Assembly (NCBI GenBank): GCA_024305745.1
Contig: JAHRBS010000010.1
Location: 1,185,501 to 1,249,500 of the forward strand
From: Polyporus tsugae
Lineage: Eukaryota; Basidiomycota; Agaricomycetes; Polyporales; Polyporaceae
Length of the DNA stretch: 64,000 nt
Direction of reading: 5' to 3'
The stretch's first letter is position 1. Every line of letters starts with the position of its first letter. Position numbers and translations under genes: made by a program. The notes beneath the pieces were generated by a model. It did not search any database, was not told where the DNA came from, and saw only the letters and a program-made list of their open reading frames with translations. Shown piece after piece: positions 1 to 11,023 of the stretch.

Positions 1-670
1 AGTTTACGATAAATTGACGATACACACGTTTGTGATGACCTCGCATTAATCTCGCTAGTGACTCTCTAGATACACTTGGATACACCGCACTTTTTTTCTG
101 ATATCCCAATGTTAGACTCGCGTAACTCCTGCGAAACCCTATGACTGTCGGAGCAAGCGAAAGAATCGTCCGAGTGAAGCACAGAGTGTATTCCGGTTGT
201 CCTGTACTGTCCTATACGAGGTCACCGTCGTGGTACAGAGGCAAATGGAAATGGATGAGTACAAAAAATACAACAGCGAATCATGCGCTACGTCGGAAAC
301 TGCCGGCGAGCAAGCGCTCTCTTGCCAAATCTGCGAATTCCAACAGTGACTACTGTAGCCCTTTGGCCTCCTTGATATACCTTTGTCGTCCACCAACTTG
401 ACGTACGATATCTCGAGTCAAATTTCAAGAAATGCAAAGCTTGGAGTAGCTGAGCTTGCCGTCACGGACGGACGTCGACGGATGATTGGCCGGAGGTAGC
501 GCCGAGCCGCTGCAAGACGCTCTGCAATGTGATTGGCCGGCGAGGAAGTTCACCGAAACCCACCGCCAGTTTTCGGCCAGCGATCGCGGAGGCGACCGCG
601 ATGTTTTAATCCGGGTGGAGGAGGATGTCGGGTTCTCACGCTTCCCTCACACACGACCACCACCAACGCC
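1..670. other. 5' flank without a supported gene
   Basis: I see no convincing gene in the first 670 bases. Short open frames occur on both strands but none resembles a known protein or shows consistent splice sites. The right-hand part, from about 430, is the upstream region of the cytochrome oxidase subunit gene that follows and holds two CCAAT-type boxes, listed separately. Confidence 0.5.
484..540 (+). promoter_or_regulatory. Two inverted CCAAT boxes upstream of the COX subunit gene
   Basis: The ten-base word GATTGGCCGG occurs at 484-493 and again at 531-540, so two ATTGG cores (CCAAT on the other strand) lie 47 bases apart and 131-187 bases before the start codon. CCAAT is the binding core of the fungal HAP2/3/5 complex, a known activator of respiratory genes. 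Binding here is inferred from sequence and position only. Confidence 0.5.
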
Positions 671-1013
671 ATGTCGCTCCTCGCCCGTTCTGCTGCTCCC
701 CTCCGCCAGGTCGCCGTCCGCTCGCGCGCAGCCCCCGCACGTCACATGTCGCACGGCGAGTACAAGGTGCGATCACAGTGTTATTCACAGTGGGCGGTAT
801 GTCGTTGACGTGTTCTCGGATGCGTTCAGCACCTCCCCTTCGCCTACGAGAAGAAGGGCGCATTCGGCGTCAAGGTGGCAACCTACATGCTTGTTGGCTT
901 CACCATCCCCTTCGTCGCTACCTACTACCAGCTGTGCGTGTGGCTTCCACTTTGTGTGCGAATATGACTCTGACAACGTGTTCGTTTACAGGAGGAAGTC
1001 TGGCAAGGCATAA
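671..1013 (+). CDS. COX8: Cytochrome c oxidase subunit VIIc-type (yeast Cox8), mitochondrial precursor
   Basis: Three exons (671-766, 830-933, 992-1013) give a 73-residue protein. The N-terminus is Arg/Ala/Ser-rich without acidic residues (MSLLARSAAPLRQVAVRSRA), as expected for a mitochondrial presequence, followed by the RHMSHGEYKHLPFAYEKKGA region typical of VIIc subunits. One hydrophobic helix (YMLVGFTIPFVATYYQL) then spans the inner membrane, and a short basic tail (RKSGKA) ends it. This is a small structural subunit of respiratory complex IV. Both introns are about 60 bases with GT-AG ends. Two CCAAT boxes upstream suggest respiratory control. The gene converges on the Dicer gene, whose stop lies 188 bases downstream. 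Family assignment is firm; naming follows the yeast Cox8/mammalian COX7C correspondence. Confidence 0.9.
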
Positions 1014-1200
1014 GAAACCGCACGGGGCGTGCCGCTACTGTAGACTACCTACTCTGTACCCGGAGAACACACTAGAATTAGACGGTGGTCGTGCCTCACA
1101 CAGTCCCTTTGCCCGTCTTTTCACGCAAGATACCAACCGAGGCCGAGCAAATCAACGTTTATTGGGTCTCCGGAGCCAAAACCCAGTGCATTTGTGAGCA

Positions 1201-4200
1201 TTACTCTGCGCTCTCCCCATTCGCCTCCATGGCTGCTTCTACCTCCGCCACGTCTGCCTCTTCCTCCAACGAGGCGTCGCTCCTGAGAAGAGATACCTTC
1301 GGCATCTGTCCCTTGCCAGAATTGGACGTGACTGACTTGCAGTCGCACGTCCGCGCAAGGAGTTCGGGATCGTTCGTCAGCGCATCTAGAGCTGCGAGCG
1401 ACACCTTTCTCGTCGCAATCACAGGCGATGGGTCTGTCGCGCTCGCTATGACTTTTCCGTGGATGACGACTGAGGTGGTGCGTTGCTCAATGGCGCACAG
1501 TGTATGTCCTGTAAATGCGACTTACCGTCCATTTGAACGGGCACGTTCTGGCGCGTTTGTGGCAGTTTTACGATGGCGTTGTTCTGGCACCCTTCCGCCT
1601 GCAGGAGCTCGAGGAGGGTGATCTTCGGGTTCGCGGAGAGAGTTTGTAGCCGGACGTGCGCCTCGAGGAATGGCTTGAAGACGGTCTCGAAGAAGCGTCC
1701 GACCCCCACCTCGAAGAAGTTGTCGGAGACGTACAGAGCCCCAATGAGGGATTCGACGACGTCGGACAGGCACTGCAAGGCCGGGGTCGGTTGGGGTTTT
1801 GGACATGAGGACGTTGTAGAACGACGTACCTTGGGTGGCTCCATGGGCATGTCGAGCCAGTACTGCCCTGGCAACCTCTTCTCCCTCTCGGCGAAGTCGT
1901 ACTCCTTCTTGCGGAGCTCCGCTAGGAAGTCGATGTACTTCTGGATTGCGGTGGTGAGCTCTTTGGAGTCCATGTGGATGTATTGCTGCAGGTTGGCGTA
2001 TACGCAGAACGCAGCCAGGGTCTCATTGGACACCATAGCGGACTGCACTTGCTGTTAGTGGTTGAGTAGCCTGAGAGGTGTTTGTGGTCACTTGCCTTTA
2101 GCATGGTCAGCCCGCCTGGGGAGAGATATGGATGGCGTTCCCAGATGTAGCGAGCCACAACTGCAAATATCCAATATAAGCGGTGTTGGCGGGCAATCGT
2201 CTCTGGTCACTCACGGAAGTCGAGGATGGCATCGCCAATAAACTCCAGTCGGTCGTAACTCGTGCCTTCTCCACCAGGGAAGGCAGAGGTGTGGGTCTAA
2301 CGAATTCATTCATCAGTACCCGCCCCGAGCACGCACCACAGAGCCGGAGGCTTACCAGGGCTTGTCCGAAGAGTTCTGGCCGGTTGAACTTGGAGCCAAA
2401 GAGTCTCTCGATGGCCTCCACCGTTGTCGATGGTGGTGCAGCGTGCTTCGTGGTCGGCTGTTCCTGTACCTGTGCAGCTTGCTGGGCGGCGAGACGGGCG
2501 TAGTCTGACCATTGTGCGATGTTGGGGATCGGAACGTGGAGTTGTCTCGCGGCTTGCAACGCTAATTCATGCCCGCCAGACAGGAAGGCCGCGGCGAGAA
2601 TCGCCTCGACAACGTCCGCAATTATCTTCTCATTCCAGCGGTGAGAGGAGGAACCTGTGCGATGGTGTGAAAGTATTATCTCGCACCTTTTCTCCCATCC
2701 ATATCGTGTTCTGCTCGTCGAGCTGCCGTTGCTTCTTGCTCCGCTTGCCTTTGTCCTTCTTTTCCGGGGAGTCGCTCTTCATCTCTATGTCCCCATCGGC
2801 ATCCTCGGTCTTCGCCTGCTGGGCGGGGTTGTGGGCGGGGTTGGCGGCGCTCATAGGAGGCTGCCATAGCTTGGCCACGAAGCGTTTGTGCTGGATGTAT
2901 GACGGCACCCCGACGTGCGTGGCCCCCTCCGGGAGTACCCTGTTCGCGATCAAGGACTGTCGTGCTCGGTGGAGTCCGCCGGCGCCGCTGGCGGGCATGA
3001 TCGCATAACAGAAGTTGGATGCAACAACCTTCAGGAACGAGTCCCCTAGAGAGACATAGTCCGTCAGCATCCAGTAATGGACAACACACATCCTGAAGCT
3101 CACCGAGGAACTCTAGCCGTTCGTAGTTGAATTCTGTCCAGGCCGCAGGAGTAGAGAGCGCGATCAGGAGCTGTTGCTCGAGGATGGCGTTTTGGAACAG
3201 CCTTGCGTTCAGCTCCTTGACGAGCAGGTAGCTCTCGATTTTGGTCATGATGGAGGGGATGAGCCACAGCGTGCGGAAAGTGCTGAGAAATCATAAGTGA
3301 GATGTACATTTACTAGGACCACTGGGAGGTAGCGTACCTTGCGGGTATAGTGAATTTTTGGCATAGTTCCGGGATGAGGTCTGAGAGGGGGGGTCAACAA
3401 ATCTCGCTTCTACACGAAAAGGGTCGGACAAACGTACACTTGAGAGGTGCTTTCGCTGGAGGCGTCGGCGGCGCAGAGGTCGGATGCAAGTTATTGATGA
3501 TGCCCGGTACGACGTTGACCTCAATCATCGGCTGGTTCACGTCCTCGAGCCCTTGAAATTCCTTGCAGCGTGCCTTGCAATATTCCAGGAAATTTTCATA
3601 CCCGTCCTCGCGCTGTGTCGATCGCTACATATCAGCTCGTGATTCAGAGCAGAAGGATGCAGACCTTACCGGACTGTCGTCCGCTTTTGACAGAGGCGTC
3701 AAGTCATGTCGGACCTTGACCACGAAGTGGCGCATCGTGAACTCGACTTGGCGGTCCAGCACGATGGCATCCTTCGCCCTGTCGTCTATGGACGCGTTGC
3801 CGTCCAGAAGGCGGATGGCGAAATAGTCCGCGGCAAGCTGTACGGCATCCCACAGGATATGCTCCTCGACCGACAGCAGCGGCCAATGGGGAGAGAGGTT
3901 TGAGTGCCACGAGGAGTTCAGAGGCGCAAAATAGCAAAGCAGGCTCTCGGGAGTACAGTCCAGCGGTTTGTTGGTGAGCGACCTGGTCGCTCGGAGAGTG
4001 TACCCATGCAACGCCTTGAGTTTGGGTTCGGTCACTTCGATGGGTGCGGCCTTGAAGAAACGAATGGTGGCACGTAAGCCCGAGAAGAAGAGAGTGAACT
4101 CGGACACATGGGGAATGGGTGCCCTTGTGAGTAGTAAGATAGGTGCGTGGACATCTCCACCCATGTTGTCGGGAGCTACCACAGTCGGGTAGAGAGTTGT

Positions 4201-6707
4201 TGTTGGCAGGGTCTGGGTATTGGTCCAGAAATCGGGGGTTTTCCGCGGGTACCCGTGTGTCTTCGCAGACGTGTTCGCTGTCTTGACGTCCTGGGGAGCA
4301 GCGGCGTTTCCGTTCGTGTTGAGAGAACCACTCTGGTCCTGCGGTAACCGTCGCGACTGTGGGAAGTATCGGTGGTCCATGATGCCAACCCCAATGAGCT
4401 CCTTGCAAGCCTGGTAGCAAGCTTCTCGTCTAGCCTCCCATGGTGTGGAACAAGATAGTCCCGCAACGCTGTGTAGCATTGTGCACTTGGGGAAGGAGAC
4501 GGCGTATCGGAAACCCATCCCGCCGTCTCCACGCTCCTCAGTCTCTAGGGAAAGGGAAACCTTCTCGTCTTCTGCGCCCGGCAAGGCATGGATCTGAACA
4601 GCAAACCGATAGAATGCAGGCATAGCGGTCGATCTGTCCAATCGTGCGCTTGTCACTACATCTATAACGTAGTTGTCATCTTCATCCTCGCCTTCGCTGT
4701 CCGAATGGTATGGATCGAGCCCAATATGCGTGGACTTGGGTGGGGCGTCGTGGTTACCACGGGCAAGACCAACAATCCATGCCCTGAGTTCGCTGTCGAT
4801 GCTCTGAATTCGAGTGAGGATCCGTCTTTGTTCGTTGTTACCCCTCTCAATCATGTGGACGATATGGGAGTGCTGTCCGCGGCTATGCAGGTGACAGTAC
4901 GCATAGGACAACTGGTCGTCGAACAGATCGAAGCTAGAAGAATGGCCGTCAGTATTGGAGTCATAACAGCATTTTCGCGAGACAACACAACTTGACAATG
5001 ATGGACGCCTTGGGTATATCTATGTCCTCCGCTGACTTGGTCAACACCAGTAAGTTGAATATACCCGTAGAGAAGGCGTCAAGGATCTCCGTCTGTAGTT
5101 AATCTCAATCAACATATCAAAGGATACAGATAGAGGTGGCATACCAGAGAAGAGTCGCTTCCCGGTTTCACTTTACAGCTAGGCGCGACGGCGCGAACGA
5201 ATGGGAGCTGCGCCTCCCTGGCTTGCAACAACCCTGGGAGTGCCTGCGCGAGCACCCTGTCCTTCACTGAGGTAAGGTGTAGGTTACGAGCTTTATACGC
5301 ATATAACGGCCCGGACATACCAAACAAGATGCCACGAAACTGGTCACCGTAGCTTGCACAAGGTTGTAGCACTTGCAAGAGCTTGGAGAACTTGGGCGTA
5401 ACATTGCACATTGGGGAGTTCAGGCTGACCTGTAACTTGTCCGCTGCTCTATGACCTTTGATTACATCAAGACTCCCTTGAACGACGGCCATTTTAGTAT
5501 CGCTTGAGGCAGGCGCTGCCACCAGCTTCTCTAGAGCACCTCGCCACCATGCATTCGTGGCAAAAGAACCCAGCTGCGTAAAGACACGACGAGCACGATG
5601 ATAGTGGTGAGGGCGCACAAGAAGCCCTTCTGGGTCCGCTTTCAGGACGATCCCGGACATGGAAGGCTCAGACGGCATGGAAGGGGAACCATCGAACTCC
5701 ATGACGAGTTCCATCGGGCCGAACCAGGAGTCGACAGTCTTCGTTGCCAAGAAAAACGAGCGAGCCCGTAAGGGCGCCTCCAGCCAGCCCAAGTCTAGAG
5801 AAACCCAGCGATCAGATGAGCTCGTGAGCAAAGCAAGCATTTTCGGAGGATCCGGTGTTCTGCTGTAGAAGTCGGTCATCATGCGAAGCACTGGGTGAGG
5901 CGTAACCATGGGCACTACGCGTTGTGCGTCGCTGACAATCAGCAAATGCGCCTGGGACAGCTTGATGCTTCCGTCCGAGAGTGAGTCCAGGAGCATCTGT
6001 GAAGTGTCAGTGCCATGGAGGACGTGTATGCGCAGTCAACGGAGCTTACATTTGCGGCTACCACAACAATATCGTTGTAGATGATGTCTGGCCACTGGTT
6101 CACCCCAGAGGAATGCATGGCGACGGTGTATGACCCCACGGAGAAGTCGAGTTCTTCAAGCTCCTTGGCATATTGACCGATAGATTGGTTGTCGCTACAT
6201 GGGGCATCAACCGGCTGTGGCGGGAAAGTGGCGCGATAAGGTAAGCTCACTCGACAATGAACAAAACAACCCGATGGCTGCGCGATCCGTTCGCGGTCAT
6301 GGACTGTTGAGATACGATACTCTGGCCTAACGCCAGCTGGAGAAGATTGATTTTCTCTGCAAAAAAGCCATGAAGCGCTGCATCCCGATGGTGTAGTCAG
6401 GAGACACACCGTCATGGTTCTCGACCACGGCAATGACTGAGAGTGCACGTAAGCCAAGGAAACTGACGCAGTATGAGTTGAAATAGAAGTATTTACCGTT
6501 TCCTTGCTCAAGCTCAGTGAAGATATCCTCTGAGTTGATCACAGGGCGAGGCAAGCCATTCGTTCCCGAGAGTAGCGTAGGAGTTGCCTTGCGCTTCTTG
6601 ACGGGAGGCTCGACTCCTACCGTCATGTTGCTTGTAGATGAGCTTGTATCAGCCGTCCGGGTCTCCACTCGGACTTTTTCTGAGGCCTGTTTCCATAAAT
6701 GAAACAT
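1201..6707 (-). CDS. DCL: Dicer-like ribonuclease III with degenerate helicase domain
   Basis: A long multi-intron gene for a Dicer, which cuts double-stranded RNA into small interfering RNA. Order: N-terminal helicase-like domain (about 6600-5640), helicase C region (about 5460-4840, with TKSAEDIDIP then FDLFDDQLSYAYC and HMIERGN), dimerisation domain (about 4600-4380), a platform/PAZ-position region (about 4200-3300) without a clear PAZ signature, RNase IIIa (about 3240-2560), RNase IIIb (about 2480-1720) and a C-terminal dsRNA-binding region (about 1650-1300). RNase IIIa has NYERLEFLGDSFLKV and IIADVVEAI; RNase IIIb has SYDRLEFIGDAILDF and LSDVVESLIGAL, so the acidic catalytic residues of both are present. 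The helicase has lost its ATPase motifs: HDEKI replaces GSGKT and SDAQ replaces DEAH. A Lys-rich acidic insert interrupts RNase IIIa. The start is the first ATG before the LPRPVINSEDIF segment, which lies where helicases have the Q-motif. The reading frame appears intact, so a functional nuclease is more likely than a pseudogene. Confidence 0.9.
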
Positions 6708-7218
6708 GAGCTAACCCTTGTAGCGTACGTTAACCACTCTGCTGTGAGTGGAAAACTGTCCTTGGTAGGCACGCTAGTCACCTTCAGGCTGTGCGTAGGA
6801 TTGTCAAAATGGAATATAAATAGGATGATTATGTCGCATACCGCTGAGGGGGTGGGTTGTGGGCAGAGAGTTGGGACCCTTGAACGTGCTCCCGAGGTGC
6901 AGCGCCGTGTAGTAACGTGGAAGCGGAGAAGACGCCCTTTCGTTTGTTTCGGCCTCAGCGTCATGGGCGCTAACTATCTCCGGCCGGCTCAGGGTCTCGA
7001 AGTTTCAAGCACAGTATGCGGCTTAAGTTCCGTGAGGCGTGCTGGTCAGCTGAGGAGACAATCGTATACGATGTCGGAGATGGGCTGCTAGTATTATGAA
7101 CCATACGGCCCATACGCATGGGGACGAAGGTACAACGATTATGGGGAGATTAATAAGCTACTAAGCCCGGTATGAGCCGAAAGGTCTAACAACGGCGAAC
7201 ATCTGAGGCTCTGGTATA
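6708..7218. other. Intergenic, no gene seen
   Basis: Upstream region of the Dicer gene and downstream of the release factor gene, both on the minus strand. Open frames here are short and lack similarity that I recognise. It should hold the Dicer promoter and the release factor 3' end. Confidence 0.4.
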
Positions 7219-8760
7219 TCATTGTTGCAACAAGACGTCCTCCAACAGCTCATCATGGTGACGCTGTTGAAGGGCCTTGAGGAAATCCTGCAACGCGTCC
7301 CCTTCCATCACTGACGTGAGGTTCTTCAAAGACATACCAAGTCGGTGATCTGTAACTCGATCCTGTGGGATTTGTTGGGTATGTCAACGACACCAACTCG
7401 ATCTGGTCTAGGAGACAGACGAACCTGCGCGTAATTGTATGTCCTGATTTTCTCGCTCCGGTTCACGCTGCCTACTAGGCTGCGTCGCATATCGCGTCGC
7501 TCTATCATCTCTTGATTGAGTTTTCTATCCATTAATCGCCCACGTAGGACTTGGAATGCCCGCCGCCGATTCTGTAACAAAGATCAGCAGGAACTACACC
7601 ACCAAGATGAAAATTCACAGACTTGGTGCTGGCTTCTCTCATCTTGCATGGAGACGGAGATACCCGTGGGCAAGTGAGTTATACGGACGGCAGATTCGGT
7701 TTTGTTGACATGCTAAGCAGAATTTTAGTTGCAGGGAAGGCATATTAGGTGATAGTATGCGACACACCTGTCCTCCGGCACCTCTTGAGCGCATAACTTC
7801 CAACTTGATCTCATCCATAGTGAAGAGGTTGTCATCGGAATTGTTTGATGGTTCTGCTTCCTCAGTCAATGGAAGCACCTAACAAGCAGCCGTGAATTTA
7901 AAAGAATTTGGTTGACATTGGACTGACAACATACCATCACTCCAACAGTGCTCGTGTGTACTCGTCCATTAGCTTCGGTAGCGGGCACCCTCTGCACTCT
8001 GTGCACACCACTCTCCCACCGCAGTGCATCATATACGCCTTCGCCCTTCACCTCCATGATAGCGTCCTTCATGCCACCCGACTCGAGAATGTTGCTGTTG
8101 AGCATCGTTACGCTCCACCCCCAGGATTGAGCCGCACGAGTGTACATCCGGACCAAGTCGGCAGCGAAGAGCGCAGACTCTGAGCCTCCGACGCCGGCTC
8201 TGAGCTCAATTATCGCAGAAAGTTGGGAAGTCTTCGAAGGCGGAACCAAGAGCGTCGGAAACGTGGACTCGACCATCTGGTTGATGGTCTCCGAAAGTGT
8301 CGTGTACTCCTCCTCAGCCATACTTCGCATAGTCGGGTCCGGGTCGTTCAGGAGGGGTAGCGTCTCCTCTAATGACTACTGTTGAATGCGTGATCAGGTA
8401 AATAGGTACATGACAACGAGTCGCGAAGACACTGACCTGCTTAGCATGTCTCCACTCAGTCCAAGCATCCTGGAGAGGTTCCAGCTCCTTGATCTTTCGC
8501 GCGCGTCGTATGTCTTCGCCGGAGAGCGCATCCTCTGATAACTACGGTAGTCTCAGCACTCGTCCTGCGAACGAAACGCATCGACACACTTCGGACTGCA
8601 GCTTCTGCCGTTCTTCTACTTTCTTCCGGACACACTGGACGATCGGGGCGTCTTCAACCTTCGGCGTCCGTGTTGTCTGACGTTGGACCTGCGCTCGAAC
8701 AGCTCGGCTGGTCGCAAAGGTCCTAGATAGTTTAAGATGACGAAGAGCAGGACGGAACAT
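7219..8760 (-). CDS. MRF1: Mitochondrial peptide chain release factor 1 (class I)
   Basis: A multi-exon gene for a class I release factor that ends translation at UAA/UAG in mitochondria. The N-terminus ([20 protein letters not shown]) is a typical mitochondrial presequence. The domain 2 core reads [19 protein letters not shown] and [20 protein letters not shown]; the PAT tripeptide there marks the RF1 rather than the RF2 class. The catalytic GGQ lies in [11 protein letters not shown], just before the intron ending near 7730, and the frame resumes with [17 protein letters not shown]. The last exon gives [15 protein letters not shown] and ends LLEDVLLQQ. The start is the only ATG in frame before the presequence. 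The 5' end faces the next gene across 334 bases. No broken frame was seen. Confidence 0.92.
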
Positions 8761-9094
8761 AGAAATGGACTGGGACAAGCAGCGAAGGTGGCGTGCCAGG
8801 CGCTTGTCAAGTCCCGATGCAGCAGCTCGGCCGCTTGCCTGGCGGCGGCGATGACGACTGCGGCAGCGAAGGCTGCCGGATGACACAGCTCCCAGACGAC
8901 AGCTCTGCCAGTGCCAGTGCCATGGTCCAATACTATTGTCGACCTGTGCGCCCATCTCGACTTTCATATGCTGTGGCTACACGCCGTCGACCTCTCCTAG
9001 TATCCTGAGAATGCTTAAATCTGAGTGCACCATACCTGGGAGCCCTTGAACTCATTTGTCTCTATCGTCTTTCTCGGCTGTGGCGGACGGAACC
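8761..9094. promoter_or_regulatory. Divergent promoter region, release factor / unknown gene
   Basis: This stretch separates two genes transcribed away from each other and so should contain both promoters. No TATA or CCAAT element stood out. A long minus-strand open frame that crosses it is most likely chance. Confidence 0.35.
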
Positions 9095-10653
9095 ATGATG
9101 TTCAACCATGCCCCTCTAATCATTCGGATATCCCAGGAGCTCGATGGTGCGGTTGAGCCGCCGCCGGATCGACGTGGTGTCCCTCGACAGCGTACTCGTT
9201 CAGACCCTTGCCTACCCTCTCGATTGCCTTCGAGTGGCGAGTCCTTTCTCCCGTCCCTGTCATCCTTCCTATTGATCCGACATATGTTTAGCTTTCATCA
9301 GGAGAGAGGCAGATGGCACCGCTCCAAAAGCAGTTGATGCAGAGCTGGAACGCATACGGAAGTCCCTCGAGATCCCCTCTTCTCCGCAAGAAGACGAAGA
9401 CAAGCTGTCTTCAACGCCTTCGGCGCAGAGCTCCCCGGAGTCCAGCCCGAAGTCCCGGCGGAGGTCATTGCTGGACATATTACCCTCAGCGTTCCACGCG
9501 GCGAGAACATTAGGAGAGTCAGCTAGGAGGAACGAGGGGTCATGGAAGTCTCCTGAGGTACGCTGCGACAATTGCTCATGCATCCCGCCTTGCTGACCGC
9601 GCCACGCGCTCCAGCCATACGAGGTACTTCGCGCAATTGAGGGCAAGGACATCATGTTCTTAATGGAGGTCCGAGACAGATCATTTGAGGTCCGTATTGT
9701 TCCCTCTGTGCTTCTGCCCTCTATGTCCCACGCCGACATCTCGGACGCTCTAGAGCCTGATCAAGAAGTCGGGAGATGTCACTCCACTTATCCATGCAAT
9801 GCGGATAGAGCATACAGACATGGCAATCATTCTGCTCGGTGCCTTCTCCCGCTACATTAACCACCTGCAAGATGAGGACCTCCAAAAACCGGAGACGAAG
9901 AATCTGCTCAAAATGCTCAGTGCGTACTTTCGAGCCGAACAACGAATGGCGAGCTGACCGTCTTGGTAGGGATGAACCTCAAGATAGCCATCGACTTCGG
10001 CCTCCAGAAGTCCCAGAAGGATCTAATGGCGTCGTTTCTACAAACCCTCATTATGAGTGAGGGTGACACCTGGATTACGCTGCAGGCAGGAGACGTGGCC
10101 GCTTCTTTGCGAATGGGCACAGAAGGAAAGCCGGTCCACAATGCCGAGACGGCCGTGCGGAGTTTCGCGACAAAGAACCTCGGCAAGGCCGATCTCATAG
10201 CGTCTCTAGAGGACTAGTGAGTCTCCTTGGTGTTTCCTCATGGCCCGGGTTCTGATGAACGGAGGGGCGCAGTATCGCAAATGCCACGGCCGATCTGGTA
10301 ATGATCGCTGCATGGTCGTCCGCGCTACAAGTCATCAATGGCGAAGCTATACCGGTGTGTACTCTAGGTTCGATCTAGACCATGCGCTCACATTCAAGGC
10401 AGACATACTACTTCGCTCGAGATGACCGCGTGCACAAGGCCTTTGTGGAGCGCCTCGACCGACATAAGGCCCAAATTCCGAAGTTAGGGCGCCGGCTACG
10501 GTGGCAGCTTAGAGTATTGCGGAGCCATCTCGAAGGCCGGAGCAGAGCGTATCGAGTGAGTGAAATTGACTCCTACCATTCGTCAGCTGACGTGTCTTTT
10601 AGGCCAAGGTTGAGGCTTTAGCAAAAGAGCTTGACGAAGGAGAAGGACACTGA
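9095..10653 (+). CDS. Conserved fungal protein of unknown function
   Basis: I do not recognise a named family. Splicing by eye gives about seven exons: an N-terminal part (MFNHAPLIIRISQELDGAV), a Ser/Pro-rich charged linker (ELERIRKSLEIPSSPQEDED) and, from about 9610, a helical domain with PYEVLRAIEGKDIMFLMEV, SGDVTPLIHAMRIEHTDMAI, LLGAFSRYINHLQDEDLQ, NLKIAIDFGLQKSQKDLMAS and FLQTLIMSEGDTWI. The C-terminal part has TAVRSFATKNLGKADLIASL, YYFARDDRVHKAFVERLDRH and RRLRWQLRVLRSHLEGRSRA. The DVTPLIHAM element looks ankyrin-like but I cannot count repeats. The domain's even composition and clean GT-AG introns support a real protein. Two ATGs are adjacent at 9095 and 9098; I took the first. The first intron (about 9233-9293) is the least certain. 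Confidence 0.7.
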
Positions 10654-11023
10654 AGGACTGCGAACTCTTCTGATCTATATCTCCTGGGACTCATACCATC
10701 TGTGCGACCGCGCATCCCTCTTTCTTGCCCTCGCTCATACAAGGTGCCCTACGGGTCAAAGCCCCAACCCGCATAGTGGCGTATTATTGAGCGGATATCA
10801 AACTTCCCATAGGAGAGCGGCTGACGTCGCGCCTGTTGGTTATGTATTGGTCTGCGGACCCATGCATGCGTGCTCGTACAAGGTGCCGCTCATGTCTCAG
10901 AACGCAACACCTTACGCGGCGTATTATCGAGCATACATCTATGTAGTTGAGATATTCGTGTTCGTTCGGTAGATTATAGTATAAGGCGTAGGGTCTGGAG
11001 TCCGTTACAATACAATGTCCCAT
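10654..11023. other. Intergenic with a degenerate direct repeat
   Basis: No gene is supported between the plus-strand unknown gene and the end of the minus-strand membrane protein gene. An open frame continues for about 110 codons but has no protein-like features. The stretch holds two diverged copies of a segment of about 70 bases, listed separately. Confidence 0.4.
10731..10942. repeat. Degenerate direct repeat, two copies about 139 bases apart
   Basis: Copy one starts near 10731 and copy two near 10870. They share TACAAGGTGCC (10738 and 10877), a central CAAC block, and GGCGTATTATNGAGC (10779 and 10918), with mismatches between. Spacing is constant at 138-139 bases, so this is an old local duplication. 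No coding or mobile-element function is evident. Confidence 0.45.

Noticed and set aside
10631..10972. Open frame of 113 codons after the unknown helical protein gene
   Set aside because: It overlaps the real C-terminal exon in another frame and crosses the degenerate repeat; no protein features seen.
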